From Symbiodinium natans (lineage: Eukaryota > Sar > Dinophyceae > Suessiales > Symbiodiniaceae): a stretch of 64,000 bases of DNA. This document shows, piece after piece, positions 37,211 to 46,458 of this stretch (its first letter is position 1; every line of letters begins with the position of its first letter). The DNA lies in NCBI GenBank assembly GCA_905221605.1, contig CAJNDS010001446.1, positions 570,815 through 634,814 of the forward strand, written 5' to 3'. A program made the translations under genes and the position numbers. Under the pieces are notes generated by a model. The model was not told the origin of the DNA, did not search any database, and saw nothing but the letters and a program-made list of their open reading frames with translations.

Positions 37211-38009
37211 ACCCTAAACCCTAAACCCTAAACCCTATCAAAGTGAGCCGCCTTCCTTTCCATGGCTCCCTGGGGAATCGGGTGTGGGGCAGTTTGGCCT
37301 TTGATAGGCGGCTTTGTAGCGTTTCCATGGGTTTGGCGTTTAGGGTTTTGGCGGTACGGGCTTATAAGTGTTGCGGTTGTTTAGGGTTCAGGGTAAGAAC
37401 CTTGCCCAGATGAGGACCATAAGAACCCTGAGTACCCTAAGAACTCTAAAAACCCTAAGAAACCTAGACCCTGAACCCTACGCCCCTAACAACCCCAAGC
37501 CCCAACCCGAAACCCCTAAGAACCCTAAGCCCTAATCCACCGAAGACGAGCCTACCCTAAACCCATAAACAACCCTAAGATCCCCAAGACCCTAAGAACC
37601 CTAAACCCGAGGAGCCCTAAACCCTCAACCCTCAACTCCCCTGAGCCCTAAACCTGCAAGAACGCTCAACCATATACTCCCCAAAACCGCTAAGAACCCC
37701 AAACCCCTAAAACCCCTAAACCCGAAACCCTAAGAACCCCAAACCCGCAAAAGCCCTAAACCCTCAAGAGCCCTAAACCTTAAACCCCCCCAAAAACCCT
37801 AAACCCCAAATATCCCCAAACCCTAAACCCCAAAAATAAGCCGTAGACCCTAACCCCCTAAGAACCCTAAACCCTGATTTGATTTTTTTTGCTCTGGTGT
37901 TTCCCAAAGAACTCTAAACCTCAAACCCCAAAGAACCCTAAACCCCAAAGAACCCTAAGCCCTAAGCCCTAGACCCTAAACCCTAAACCCTAAACCCTAA
38001 ACCCCTAAC
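37211..38009 (-). repeat. Long degenerate C-strand region (CCCTAAGAA, CCCCAAA, CCCTAAA)
   Basis: 37211-37237 is a clean short ITS; 37424-37890 is dominated by AACCCTAAGAACCCTAAA-type units, a 9-10-mer derivative; 37900-38009 returns to CCCTAAA. Confidence 0.8.
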
Positions 38010-38058
38010 ACCTGAGTTGATTTTGTGGCTTCGTGGTGCTTCCAGCTCAGCTCGGGAG

Positions 38059-38127
38059 GCCTACAACCGGCAATGGAAACTCCAAGAAGGGCATGGGAGC
38101 CTCAAACAGGAACTGCGGAAGGCCCGG
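38059..38127 (+). CDS. Candidate exon bracketed by ITS (23 codons)
   Basis: CAGCTCGGGAG|G opens exactly 23 codons, AYNRQWKLQEGHGSLKQELR then KAR, to CGG|GTTTAGGG. Charged, helix-prone, coiled-coil-like. C-strand array ends 49 bp upstream. Confidence 0.45.
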
Positions 38128-38209
38128 GTTTAGGGTTTGGGGTTTAGGGTTTAGGGTTTAGGGGTTTAGGGTTTAGGGTTTAGGGTTTAGGGTTCAGGGT
38201 TTAGGGTTT
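38128..38209 (+). repeat. ITS, TTTAGGG x ~11
   Basis: Array beginning on the candidate donor. Confidence 0.95.
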
Positions 38210-38289
38210 ACTACTTGAGGGCTCATTGAGGGTCTAGGGCTTTGAGTTCTGCTGTGGCAATCCGAATCCCCAAGCCTTTCGTTCAAAAT

Positions 38290-38384
38290 CATGGTCCTTT
38301 TTGGGGCTTCTTTTCTTCAAGGCGGCCCCTATCATTCAGTGTACCTTAAACCCTAAACCCTTAAAAAGGGACCATAATGTAGAG
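38290..38384. mobile_element. Palindromic element with C-strand ITS in its right arm
   Basis: ATGGTCCTTTTTGGGGC on the left pairs with TTAAAAAGGGACCAT on the right; two CCCTAAA units (38347-38366) sit between. Single copy. Confidence 0.5.
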
Positions 38385-38773
38385 AACTGACAACATGTGG
38401 AGGCACGAGGTCGACGTCAAAGCCTCGCATTTAGGGATTTTTGGGGTTTAGAGGTTAAGGGTGTAGAGGTTTAGGGGTTTAGGGGTTGAGGCGTATAGGG
38501 TTTTAGGGGTTTAGGCGTTTAGGTTTTTAGGGCGTTAGGGTTTAGGGTTCCACAAACTCCCCAAACTCCTCTTGGTCGCAAGCCGCTGACAGAAACCTCA
38601 GCCCAAACCTGAAGAGCCCCCCAAAAGAAACCTTCGTGCACGACTACAAGCCTCAACTGGGTTGGCCTTTAATTTTTCAACGCGACGCGACCCGCCTCGG
38701 CCGGGGCCTGCACAGCTGCGAGGCACTTGCCGTCGAGAGGACAGGGAGTTCATGCGCGCACCTGTCGCCTAAG

Positions 38774-38940
38774 GGGGGGCGGAATATATCTCGTCCAAGT
38801 ACACATGGCGCCTGAAACCATGGCAACGAGTGGACGCGGAATGCAGGAAGCTAGAAGAGGAAGTAGTTGGAAGGGACCCACACCACAAAGAAATCAAGCA
38901 AAACATGAGGAGGAAAACGGCCCGGGGCTGGCGATACGGC
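38774..38940 (+). CDS. Candidate exon with lysine/glutamate-rich helix (about 54 codons)
   Basis: After GCCTAAG|G a plus frame reads AEYISSKYTWRLKPWQRVDA, ECRKLEEEVVGRDPHHKEIK, QNMRRKTARGWRY into a G20 run. A GTAGTTGG donor-like site occurs after KLEEE. Heptad-like Leu/Val spacing suggests a helix; no family recognised. A minus frame over the same bases is Pro/Ser-rich and less plausible. Confidence 0.42.
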
Positions 38941-39464
38941 GGGGGGGGGGGGGGGGGGGGGTGGCGGGGTGTGGGGGTGCTGCTTTGTGTTACCCATACG
39001 CCCACGGCCCGCGGCCTCGGGCGGATTAATTCTGATACCATGTTACCTTCTTGGCACTAAGAGGTGAGGGCTTCCCGGGACAATTGCTGGTGCCCTGATT
39101 TGGGTTCTTGTTTAGGTACTTAACAACTGAAGCAATGTCGTAAGTATCTCCAATATCCTTGTTGTACACTGTAAGGTCCGATCTTAGAACTTGGTAAGAC
39201 AGGACGGAAACCACATTGAGCCTTGACTTGCGACCTCGGTGGCGCTCGTAGAACGCAAACCTCAACCCTACACCAAAAGTTGATCCTCCCGAAGGCTCCA
39301 TCTGGCTTAGCATTTATATTGCTGTTCTTGGTGAGGGTATTTAGGATTGGGTTTTGTGTGTGTATATATTTTTCTATCTATATGACATTTGGTGTCCGTA
39401 TAATTACTACCTCACATCACAAATGATCCTGCCTTTGGTGTGTGTAGGTTCCTTCTCAGAAATA
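38941..39464. other. Unique stretch after a G20 run
   Basis: A 95-codon minus frame (39026-39313) has no recognised domain. Otherwise nothing seen. Confidence 0.35.
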
Positions 39465-39575
39465 TTCAACATACCCCTTGGGCATGACCCTGAAAAGACA
39501 TCCCAGGGGGGTATGGTAAAATCCTCTCTTAGACTCCCTGACATTCTCCTTTGTTTTGTAAGCGAAGGGGGTATG
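39465..39575. mobile_element. Dispersed repeat family J, copy 1
   Basis: TTCAACATACCCCTTGGGCA to GGGGGGTATGGTAAAATCCT; ACATACCCC and GGGGGTATG are inverted. Matches 58509-58580. Followed at once by an ITS. Confidence 0.65.
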
Positions 39576-39683
39576 GGTTTAGGGTTTAGGGTTTAGGGTT
39601 TAGGGTTTAGGGTCTAGGGTTTAGGGTTTAGGGTTTAGGGTTTAGGGTTTAGGGGTTTGGGGTTTAGGGTTTAGGGTTTAGGG
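39576..39683 (+). repeat. ITS, TTTAGGG x ~15
   Basis: One TCTAGGG and one TTTGGGG unit. Confidence 0.96.
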
Positions 39684-39782
39684 TGAATGATTCTTAGAAT
39701 CCTCGGGTCCGGGGCTCGGAGGTTGTTGGGATTTTAGGATTTTTGGGGGCTTTGAGGTTTAGGGTGCTTTGAAGTCGAGGGC

Positions 39783-39831
39783 CTCTAAACCCTAAACCCT
39801 AAACCCTAAACCCTAAACCCTAAACCCTAAA
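39783..39831 (-). repeat. ITS, CCCTAAA x ~7
   Basis: Left bracket of the next island. Confidence 0.95.
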
Positions 39832-39847
39832 GGGTTCTCGCGGCAAG

Positions 39848-39940
39848 GATGCGATGCACTGGCAGAGGGCAGCATTGGCGCGCCAGCTCAGTGGCCCTGA
39901 ACACTCGGAGCCCCTGCAGTACCCTGTTTCCCTTTTTTGG
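39848..39940 (+). CDS. Candidate exon bracketed by ITS (31 codons)
   Basis: CTCGCGGCAAG|G opens exactly 31 codons, DAMHWQRAALARQLSGPEHS then EPLQYPVSLFW, to TGG|GTTTAGGG. Brackets at 16 and 0 bp. Confidence 0.45.
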
Positions 39941-40034
39941 GTTTAGGGTTTAGGGTTTAGGGTTTAGGGTTTAGGGTTTAGGGTTTAGGGTTTAGGGTTT
40001 AGGGTTTAGGGTTTAGGGTTTAGGGTTTAGGGTT
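39941..40034 (+). repeat. ITS, TTTAGGG x ~13
   Basis: Perfect array from the donor onward. Confidence 0.97.
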
Positions 40035-40164
40035 CCCGAAGCCTGGAAGCCGACGCCCTCAACCCTAACCCAGAGAGCAACGCCACTTGAGATGCCCCCG
40101 GGGTGGATGCTGCAGCGCAGCAGCTCATGTAAGTTAAGAAGCTTGGGCTTTTGGCTTAGTTAGG

Positions 40165-40243
40165 TCTAGGGTTTAGGGTTTAGGGTTTAGGGTTTAGGGT
40201 TTAGGGCTTAGGGCTTAGGGCTTAGGGTTTAGGTCTTAGGGTT
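40165..40243 (+). repeat. ITS, TTTAGGG/CTTAGGG x ~11
   Basis: Preceded by CAGCAGCTCATGTAAGTTAAG, which includes a consensus GTAAGT. Confidence 0.93.
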
Positions 40244-40319
40244 TCCACAGTGGTGAGCGTGCGCAGGGCTTTAGCATGGCAAGGAGAGCCTGTCCTAAAT
40301 CACAGAAACATCGGGCTTA

Positions 40320-40410
40320 CCTTAAGGCTCCAATGTAGTTCCTTTTTGGGTTAGTTCTAGGGGATTCTAGTATACTGCCCCCAAAAAGGTACTACATAGG
40401 AGCCTTAGGG
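40320..40410. mobile_element. MITE-like family C, copy 5 (intact)
   Basis: CCTTAAGGCTCCAATGTAGT to GTACTACATAGGAGCCTTAG GG, TA on both sides. Confidence 0.87.
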
Positions 40411-40964
40411 TATGAATCATAGAACATGGAGGTTCCATTTATTTAGCGGGTCGAGGGGCTCCAGTATTTGCAGTGTTTTGAAGTCTGGAGCTGTGAGCTG
40501 CCCTTCGAGAGGCCGTCGCCAACGGCCTTCAACCTCCGAAACCCTATAAGCCCTTGAACCTTTAACCTTCAATTACCTACTATAGAATATCAATATTCAG
40601 TTATTAAAGTATATATTATTTCATAGAATATAGAATATAAACCCCCTGAGTTCCTAAATGGCAGCGGCTCAAAACGTAAGGCTTGTTTTCTTCGCGAGGA
40701 GGCTACATTATTTCCTATGGGCAAGTAATTGTGCCTAAACCCTAAACCATAAACCCTAAACCGCTCCCTCATCGCCGTGCGACATGGGCTTGTAACAAGA
40801 TGTGGGGCGCCCTCCCGCGGCAAACCGGGGTCTTGAGCCATGCCTAAATCACACAGGCCTAAACCCCGTAAACACCGCTGAAGCCCCAAACTCCTCAAAT
40901 CCCTAAATCCACAAGACCTGAACGCTGGAAACCACCCTCAAGCGCCTACATAGCCGAAGCTCCA
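40411..40964. other. Unique stretch
   Basis: AT-rich patch at 40570-40640 and a short ITS at 40738-40763. A 102-codon minus frame (40590-40898) is unrecognised. Confidence 0.35.
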
Positions 40965-41161
40965 AACCCTAAACTCCAAGGCCCAAACCCCAAACCCCAA
41001 GCCCTAAACCCCAAGACCCCAAAACCCCAAGCCCTAAACCCAAAAAACCCAAACCGATTTGGCTGTTAGGGGGTTTAGTAGGGTTTCGGGTTTGGGGTTC
41101 AGGGTTCAGGGTTCAGGGTTTAGGGTTTAGGGTTTAGGGTTTAGGGTTTAGGGTTTAGGGT
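40965..41161. repeat. C-strand CCCCAAA array (to 41050) then G-strand ITS (41070-41161)
   Basis: Only 19 bp separate the two opposed arrays, an island too small to code. Confidence 0.9.
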
Positions 41162-41243
41162 GGCCCCTGAAATACCCGAAACCCTACACGTGCAACTAGG
41201 TCACGGCATGCCTGGGCTTCCTGACCATCGGCGTTGGGCACTC

Positions 41244-41298
41244 GGTTTAGGGTTTAGGGTTTAGGGTTTAGGGTTTAGGGTTTAGGGTTTAGGGTTTA
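41244..41298 (+). repeat. ITS, TTTAGGG x ~7.5
   Basis: Clean array abutting element Q. Confidence 0.95.
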
Positions 41299-41301
41299 AG
41301 C

Positions 41302-41386
41302 GAGCACACTTTACACTTTTTTGGGATACTATAATGCCCTATAGAACTGAAAGTGTACACTTTTTGGGAGGCTTATGTGCTCAGCA
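41302..41386. mobile_element. Small element Q
   Basis: GAGCACA...TGTGCTC ends and a direct pair ACTTTACACTTTTTTGGG / AGTGTACACTTTTTGGG inside. Confidence 0.4.
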
Positions 41387-41391
41387 ACTAA

Positions 41392-41530
41392 GGGTTTAGG
41401 GTTGAGGCGTTGGGGTTTAGGGTCTCGGGTTCCTTGGGGTTTAGGGTTTAGGGTGTAGGGTTCTCTGGGGTTTAGGGTTTAGGGATTTCAGGGTTTCGGG
41501 TTCAGGGTTTAGGGGTTTCGGGTTTGAAGT
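41392..41530 (+). repeat. Degenerate G-strand array with GGTTCCTTGGGG modules
   Basis: Mixed units; GGGTTCCTTGGGGTTTAGGG and GGGTTCTCTGGGGTTTAGGG mark a ~50-bp duplication. Confidence 0.8.
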
Positions 41531-41925
41531 GTGCTCTCACTCCATTCATTTAGGATGTTGGACTTGTGGGAGCGCTTCTATTTAGGGCCCCCGCTTGGCA
41601 TAGCAGTAAGGAGTCCGAATTGTACAGGGTATGACGCAAACGGCGCCTTCATTCCCTAAGTCCCTAAACCCTAAACCCTATAGATAAACCCTAAACCGCA
41701 GCTCATGTATTGACCCACTGCTTGGAGCCACAAAGTCCAAGTCTGAGAGATCCACACGCCCAAGCCCAGATCCGTCATCCGCGGGCTGTTCTGAATTAGA
41801 GACCCCCTTGTGTTCTGTTTGGGGGTGGGGCCTTTGATTGAGGAGGCCCTAAACCCTAAGCCCTAAACCCTAAACCTGTAGGGGGGCCCTAGACCAGCTC
41901 GCGGCGACAGAGGACCCCACATCAG

Positions 41926-41985
41926 GCCACGAACGCTCTCCAGGATTCTGTCTGGAGCGGTCTGGAGGGCTGCGCCGCAACACAA
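41926..41985 (+). CDS. Candidate exon (20 codons)
   Basis: CCACATCAG|G opens exactly 20 codons, ATNALQDSVWSGLEGCAATQ, to GTCTTC. C-strand arrays lie on both sides (41847-41878 and 42010-42024). Confidence 0.4.
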
Positions 41986-42196
41986 GTCTTCTTGGGGCAT
42001 TGTATAGGTCTAAACCCTAAACCCTAAGGTTTAGAAAGGATTGAGGGAGACTACTTTGTGTGGCCCGCGGTTAGAATCCAGTACCGGACCCCCCCTCCAA
42101 AAAGCGTTGCTGGGCGGCTCAAATCCCCAGACAATCTCCAAGGAGCTTCGATTGCTTCAGAGGGAACACATTCAAGGGTTTTGGGTTTAGACAGTG

Positions 42197-42321
42197 CCCC
42201 AAAACCCCAAAACCCCAAAACCCCAAAACCCCAAAACCCCAAAACCCCAAAACCCCAAAACCCCAAAACCCCAAAACCCCAAAACCCCAAAACCCCAAAA
42301 CCCCAAAACCCAAAACCCCAA

Positions 42322-42323
<2 letters not shown>
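42197..42323 (-). repeat. (CCCCAAAA)n, hypotrich-ciliate-type telomere unit, 14 perfect copies + 2
   Basis: 14 identical octamers, one heptamer CCCAAAA and a last octamer. On the other strand this is (TTTTGGGG)n, able to form G-quadruplexes. It opens Pro/Lys or Gly/Phe frames in all phases. Confidence 0.98.

Positions 42324-42358
<35 letters not shown>
42324..42358 (+). repeat. C35 homopolymer
   Basis: 35 consecutive C directly after the octamer array, followed by ACCCCCC. Confidence 0.97.
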
Positions 42359-42429
42359 ACCCCCCAACCGCAGCAAGAACACAACAAGGTCGCTGCTGGG
42401 CGCCGGGGCTGGTGATGGCGAGGGCGAGT

Positions 42430-42690
42430 CGAAGTGGACCCGATTTTGTGGGTTTTCCAGGTGATTTTGGTTTTCGGGGGGGATTTTGGGGGTTATAGGG
42501 TTTTAGGGTGGGTTTTCAAGGGATGTTGGGGTGTTTTTGGTGTTGGGGGTGGGGGGTGGGGGTGGTTTGGGGGTTTGGGCGAGTTGGGGCTCATTATCGT
42601 TCTTAAGGTTTATGGTTTAGGGTCTAGGGTTTGGGGGGGGGGGGGGGGGGTGATGGTGGGGGAAAGTTAGGCTTGGGGGGTTTTGGGGTT
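42430..42690 (+). repeat. G/T-rich tract
   Basis: Worn TTTTGGGG/TTTTAGGG-like sequence with G16 near 42636; opposite in strand bias to the octamer array on its left. Confidence 0.7.
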
Positions 42691-42909
42691 TTGAGAGGCC
42701 CGTGCGTTTAAGGTTTGGGGTTCAGCCTGGGCTTTCGGGCTCGACCGATTATTGGGTCGAGGCTTGGGGATGTGCCGCGATTTTTGGACCCTAAGGTTTA
42801 GCCTTAGGTTGGGGACCCTTTTGTTAAGATCCTCTAAGGGAGTATAAGGGCCACGTTACAACTCCGATCAAACCCTCATTAAGAGCCAATACCCACGGTA
42901 CAGCCCTAG

Positions 42910-42993
42910 CTAAACCCTAAACCCTAAACCCCAAACCCTAAACCCTAAACCCTAAACCCTAAACCCTAAACCCTAAACCCTAAACCCCAAACC
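42910..42993 (-). repeat. ITS, CCCTAAA x ~12
   Basis: Two CCCCAAA units; otherwise clean. Confidence 0.96.
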
Positions 42994-43000
42994 TCCTGAG

Positions 43001-43069
43001 GACCGCCTCAGCTCGCCGCGGCATTGCTCCCACGCAGCTGGCCGTGGCAACCTTGCGGACCATTCCTTG
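43001..43069 (+). CDS. Candidate exon ending inside the family D terminus (23 codons)
   Basis: CCTCCTGAG|G opens exactly 23 codons, DRLSSPRHCSHAAGRGNLAD then HSL, to TTG|GTAGCC. The GT is the fifth base on of family D copy 1 (CTTGGTAGCCCAG), so the element itself supplies the 5' splice site. Confidence 0.48.
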
Positions 43070-43259
43070 GTAGCCCAGTGGAGCCCTTTTCCCTACTTTT
43101 TGGGAGGGGTTTCAAGGTTCCCTTAAGCCCTAAACCCTAAACCCTAAACCCTAAACCCTATACCCTATACCCTATACCCTATACCCTATACCCTAAACGT
43201 AAGGTAACCAACCCAGAAACAGGGGACCCTCATCAGAATATGGTTCCTGGGCTACCAAG
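43066..43259. mobile_element. Family D element copy 1: introner-like, with ITS inside
   Basis: CTTGGTAGCCCAG on the left and CTGGGCTACCAAG on the right are perfect 13-bp inverted ends, flanked by ATTC on both sides (43062-43065, 43260-43263). GT lies near one end and AG at the other. C-strand and CCCTATA units (43127-43197) split CCCTTA from AAGGTAACCAACCC, which are almost adjacent in copy 2. Confidence 0.85.
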
Positions 43260-43320
43260 ATTCTCAGAGAAGCGGAGGACCACGTGCGGTCCCATTTGCA
43301 ACCGCCTCTATCCAAAGCCG
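43260..43320 (+). CDS. Candidate exon resuming after family D copy 1
   Basis: Directly after CTACCAAG the phase-0 frame reads ILREAEDHVRSHLQPPLSKA. If the acceptor is TTCTCAG (43267) instead, the frame is RSGGPRAVPFATASIQSRFS, and removal of the intron then restores the pre-insertion length exactly. Both frames are open, so which is real is undecided. Confidence 0.42.
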
Positions 43321-43577
43321 GTTCTCCTTCTTAGGCTGTGGTGAAAGGGTCCCAGGATTGAGTAATTCAAACGACCCTAAACCCTAAACCCTAAACCCAG
43401 ACCCCAAACCCCACCCCGTAGTTTAGATCAACCAGAACCTGGGTTTAGGGCGCTTGAGGAATCCCTCTTAATCCCGAGGCCCTATAGCCCAAGGTCTCCA
43501 AGTGTACAAGTAACACCTGCCCACCGACCTAAACATTCTCTGTCAAAAATACACTGTCTATGGTTGAGGGTTGAGGG

Positions 43578-43680
43578 TTGGGATGTTCCCCCTTATGCTA
43601 ACAGTCTTTAATCGGGATTACAATAGGGGGGGTACGATATTCCCGATTAAGAACTGTTAGTATAAGGGTGAACATCCCGA
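43578..43680. mobile_element. MITE-like family A, copy 7
   Basis: TTGGGATGTTCCCCCTTATG to TATAAGGGTGAACATCCCGA with TAACAGTCTTTAATCGGGAT paired to its reverse. GTTGAGGG / GTTTAGGG may be the duplication. Confidence 0.87.
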
Positions 43681-44026
43681 GGTTTAGGGTTTTTCCTTCT
43701 TAGGGCTGTTTCGAGCTCTTGGGGGCACTTTCGGTTTTCCGGTCTCTCTGGTGGAGAGCTGAGGGTGTTTTGGCGACTCACAGGTCTATGGCACTACTTG
43801 TAAACTTGGCGTTATTCAACCATGTTTGTTAGCATGTGGGTTTTTAGATTCGTTCAAGTTTAGTATTTATTACTATGTTCGTTATTTCTATGTTGTTTTC
43901 TTAGCTTCTTATTTTTTTGCACGTGTTATTAGCGCCATGAGATTGTTTTTCGTTGGAGGGCCGAGGAGGGGGAGGGGGGGGAGGGAGGGGCCTAGCCAAT
44001 CTTCATGTGGTAAGTAGCGGGTACCC

Positions 44027-44222
44027 TTTTTAGGGGTCGCTTTGAGGGGATTCTATTCTATTTGGGGTATAAAGGGGGTACCCCTATTTTGTGAAATACC
44101 CATGTACACTGACCCTCACGCATTATTCCCCAAAGATGGAACTGCAATAAACTTATATGGGGGTTTCCGAAAATAGGGCTACCCTTTTGGGGGTTCCTAT
44201 AATAAGGATTATACTATCTTGG
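44027..44222. mobile_element. Family K element
   Basis: GGGTACCCCTATTTTGTGAA (44074) and its inverted partner near 44160-44190 (CGAAAATAGGGCTACCC), plus the module GGGGTTCCTATAATAAGGAT shared with 17430 and, less well, 47200. Confidence 0.5.
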
Positions 44223-45028
44223 AAATGTACGGCTACTGTGATCTAGAACCGTGAGGTGCATACACCCGGTAAGAACAACACTTAAAACCTTCAAGCCGTC
44301 TCAGGGTTTAAAGTGGTGCGGCCGTATCCGTCGAGTATGCCTGGGCTTTGGGCTTCCTTTCTCACCATTGAGTTCGCGCAGACTTCCACGATGGCAAGCT
44401 CGGCGGGCTTTGCCTGTTGAAGCTGGGGTGTGAGCTAAGAATGCTCCTAAATTTAGGGTTTAGGGGTTCAGGGTCTATAATTTGAGTTTAGGGTTTAGGG
44501 TTAGCCGTGGACCATAGCATCTCCTTTTTCGCTTTCTGTCCCAAACCGACTCTGCAGCCACCGAAATGCCCATGCCCCGAGCAAGCATAGCGAGGTTTGG
44601 GCTCGGGTGAAGGGTTCTAGAGAGCTCTGGCTCCGTTGCGCGTTCCTTGCTCGATCTGGTGTTGCAGCTTTAGGAACGTGAGTTTGGTCCGCCGCCACCC
44701 CATGAGTTCACGCCTGGGCGGTCAGACGCTGCATCTTCACCATAGCATCCTGGTAAGCCGTAAGCTTCCGTGAAATCCGTCGCCATCTAGAACAGTGGGT
44801 TCCTCTGGAAGTGCGGAGCCTTTGTCACGTTGAGTCTGCTCGATTAGGAGGCAGAAGCCTGCAGTAATCATGCTGCATTCACATCTCTCAGAGAGTTTCT
44901 CGGGCCGCGCTGTCCTATGACGCTGCTTAGACCTACCCATGAACCTCAAGTAAAATACACGAATAATAATGACAAGCAACCAGCCCCACGCTAACATCGA
45001 ACAGCCCACACATGGCATTTAAGTCGAG
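44223..45028. other. Unique G+C-rich stretch
   Basis: Several overlapping frames of 60-93 codons on both strands, none recognised. 44932-44951 is the family B right end CCCATGAACCTCAAG. Confidence 0.4.
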
Positions 45029-45093
45029 CTAAACCCTAAACCCTAAAACCTAAAACCTAAACCCTAAACCCTAAACCCTAAACCCTAAACCCC
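45029..45093 (-). repeat. ITS, CCCTAAA x ~9
   Basis: Two CCTAAAA units. Confidence 0.95.
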
Positions 45094-45181
45094 CTGTCGG
45101 GTCTTCGTGTTCAGGGTTTAAGCCCGCAGCCTTGGGCCTATTTTTTCACACTGTCCCCTGAAGACGTTTAGAAGTTGAGTG

Positions 45182-45276
45182 TTGGGATGTTCCCCTTATA
45201 CCGAAACCCTAAACCCTAAACCCTAAACCCTAAACTCTCAGGGGGCACTATAATCCCTACAAGGGGAGCATCCCAA
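45182..45276. mobile_element. MITE-like family A, copy 8, with ITS in the loop
   Basis: TTGGGATGTTCCCCTTATAC to AAGGGGAGCATCCCAA. C-strand units at 45204-45237 replace the left half of the core. Perfect 8-bp target duplication GTTGAGTG (45174-45181, 45277-45284). Confidence 0.92.
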
Positions 45277-45357
45277 GTTGAGTGTTTCTATGTGGGCGGG
45301 GGGGGGGGGGGGGGCGATTGCAAATGAGGGTCCGCCGGTCTTCTTTTCTAAGGGTTA

Positions 45358-45485
45358 ATGGAGGGACCCTTATAAGGGGCCTAGGGGTTATTTAGGGGTT
45401 AATTTGGGGGCTACTGACTATTTCAGGTTTATATAGGGGTTATGTAGGGGAATAAGATTAAGGGTCCCTTCTAGGGGTCCCTCCT
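45358..45485. mobile_element. Palindromic element L
   Basis: GGAGGGACCCTTATAAGGGG and reverse of CCCTTCTAGGGGTCCCTCC pair; centre is TTATTTAGGGGTTA-rich. Single copy. Confidence 0.5.
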
Positions 45486-45547
45486 TTTCATCAATCATTC
45501 CTACAAATGAACACATTTCTGCTAGCCCTGGGTGCGGCGCGTGCTCG

Positions 45548-45665
45548 GTTTAGGGTTAACGCTTTAGGGTCAACGGTTCAGGGTTCAGGGTTGAGAGTTT
45601 GGGGTTTAGGGTTTAGGTTTAGGGTTTAGGGTTTAGGGTTTAGGGTTTAGGGTTTAGGGTTTGGG
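45548..45665 (+). repeat. ITS, TTTAGGG x ~10 after worn units
   Basis: Clean from 45602. Confidence 0.93.
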
Positions 45666-45819
45666 GGGCTGGGAGGGGAGGGGGAGATACCATGAAAAAG
45701 GGGGTCGAGAACGCAGAGGACTAAGCCCGAGTACCTCGAAGACTCCCGAAGCTTCCCATACTCAGGTTTGCAAGGTACCTCCCCGCCCACATACCCTAAG
45801 CAGCCAAGACTAGCTCAAG

Positions 45820-45846
45820 ACCCTAAACCCTAAACCCTAAACCCTC
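45820..45846 (-). repeat. ITS, CCCTAAA x ~4
   Basis: Left bracket of the next island. Confidence 0.9.
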
Positions 45847-45876
45847 CTTGTAAGGACCCGGGCCCTATAAGGACAG

Positions 45877-45943
45877 GCCGCGCATGTGTGTGCTCTTTGA
45901 GTTGCACGCATCGGCAAGAAACGGCCCCTTGTCGTTGCGGAGG
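45877..45943 (+). CDS. Candidate exon bracketed by ITS (22 codons)
   Basis: TAAGGACAG|G opens PRMCVLFELHASARNGPLSL then RR to AGG|GTCCCG; G-strand units start 17 bp on. The frame stays open to TGA at 45960. Confidence 0.36.
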
Positions 45944-45959
45944 GTCCCGCCAAGGGCTT

Positions 45960-46180
45960 GAGGGGTTTGGGGATCTTGGGTTTGGGGTTCAGGGTTTGGG
46001 GTTTAGGGTTTCGGGTTTAGGATTTGGGGTTTGGGGTTTTGGGGTTTTGGGGTTTAGGGTTTGGGATTGGGGTTGGGGGTTACTGTAGGGTTTGGGGTTT
46101 GGCGTTTAGGTTTTAGGGTTTAGGGTTAGGGTTTGGGTTTTGGGGTTAAGGGTTTAGAGAGTTTTCAGGGTGTTCAGGGT
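45960..46180 (+). repeat. Degenerate G-strand array, TTTGGGG-rich
   Basis: TTTGGGG, TTTTGGGG and TTTAGGG mixed. Confidence 0.85.
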
Positions 46181-46288
46181 TTCGAGCAGAGCCTGAAGCT
46201 TGGATTTGGCGCGTTGTATGCTGAAGGGCTAGATACATCCCCGAGTGAATCTCTGGTTGTTATGTAGCTGCAGCATGTCGTTGGCGGA

Positions 46289-46353
46289 CCCTAAACCCTA
46301 AACCCTAAACCCTAAACCCTAAACCCTAAACCCTAAACCCTAAACCCTAAACC
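46289..46353 (-). repeat. ITS, CCCTAAA x ~9
   Basis: Perfect; the island to its right (46354-46458) has no preferred frame. Confidence 0.96.
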
Positions 46354-46458
46354 TGCGCGGTGCTCGGATCGTCGAATGCTACTTGGAGTCGGGATCTGAT
46401 GGCTTCTTTGTAGGCGCCGTTCTCGTTTGATCCAGAGATCCAAGCTTGTACCCTAACA

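Noticed and set aside
42197-42323. Ciliate origin of the window or contamination
   Set aside because: Only one array has the CCCCAAAA unit; about a hundred others are TTTAGGG type, and gene-sized ciliate chromosomes do not look like this.
42058-42498. 146-codon plus frame and its minus partners
   Set aside because: They run through (CCCCAAAA)n and C35, which are open in every phase.
46354-46458. Candidate exon in a bracketed island
   Set aside because: No frame was clearly better than the others and no AG|G edge fitted; the island shows that bracketing alone does not prove coding.
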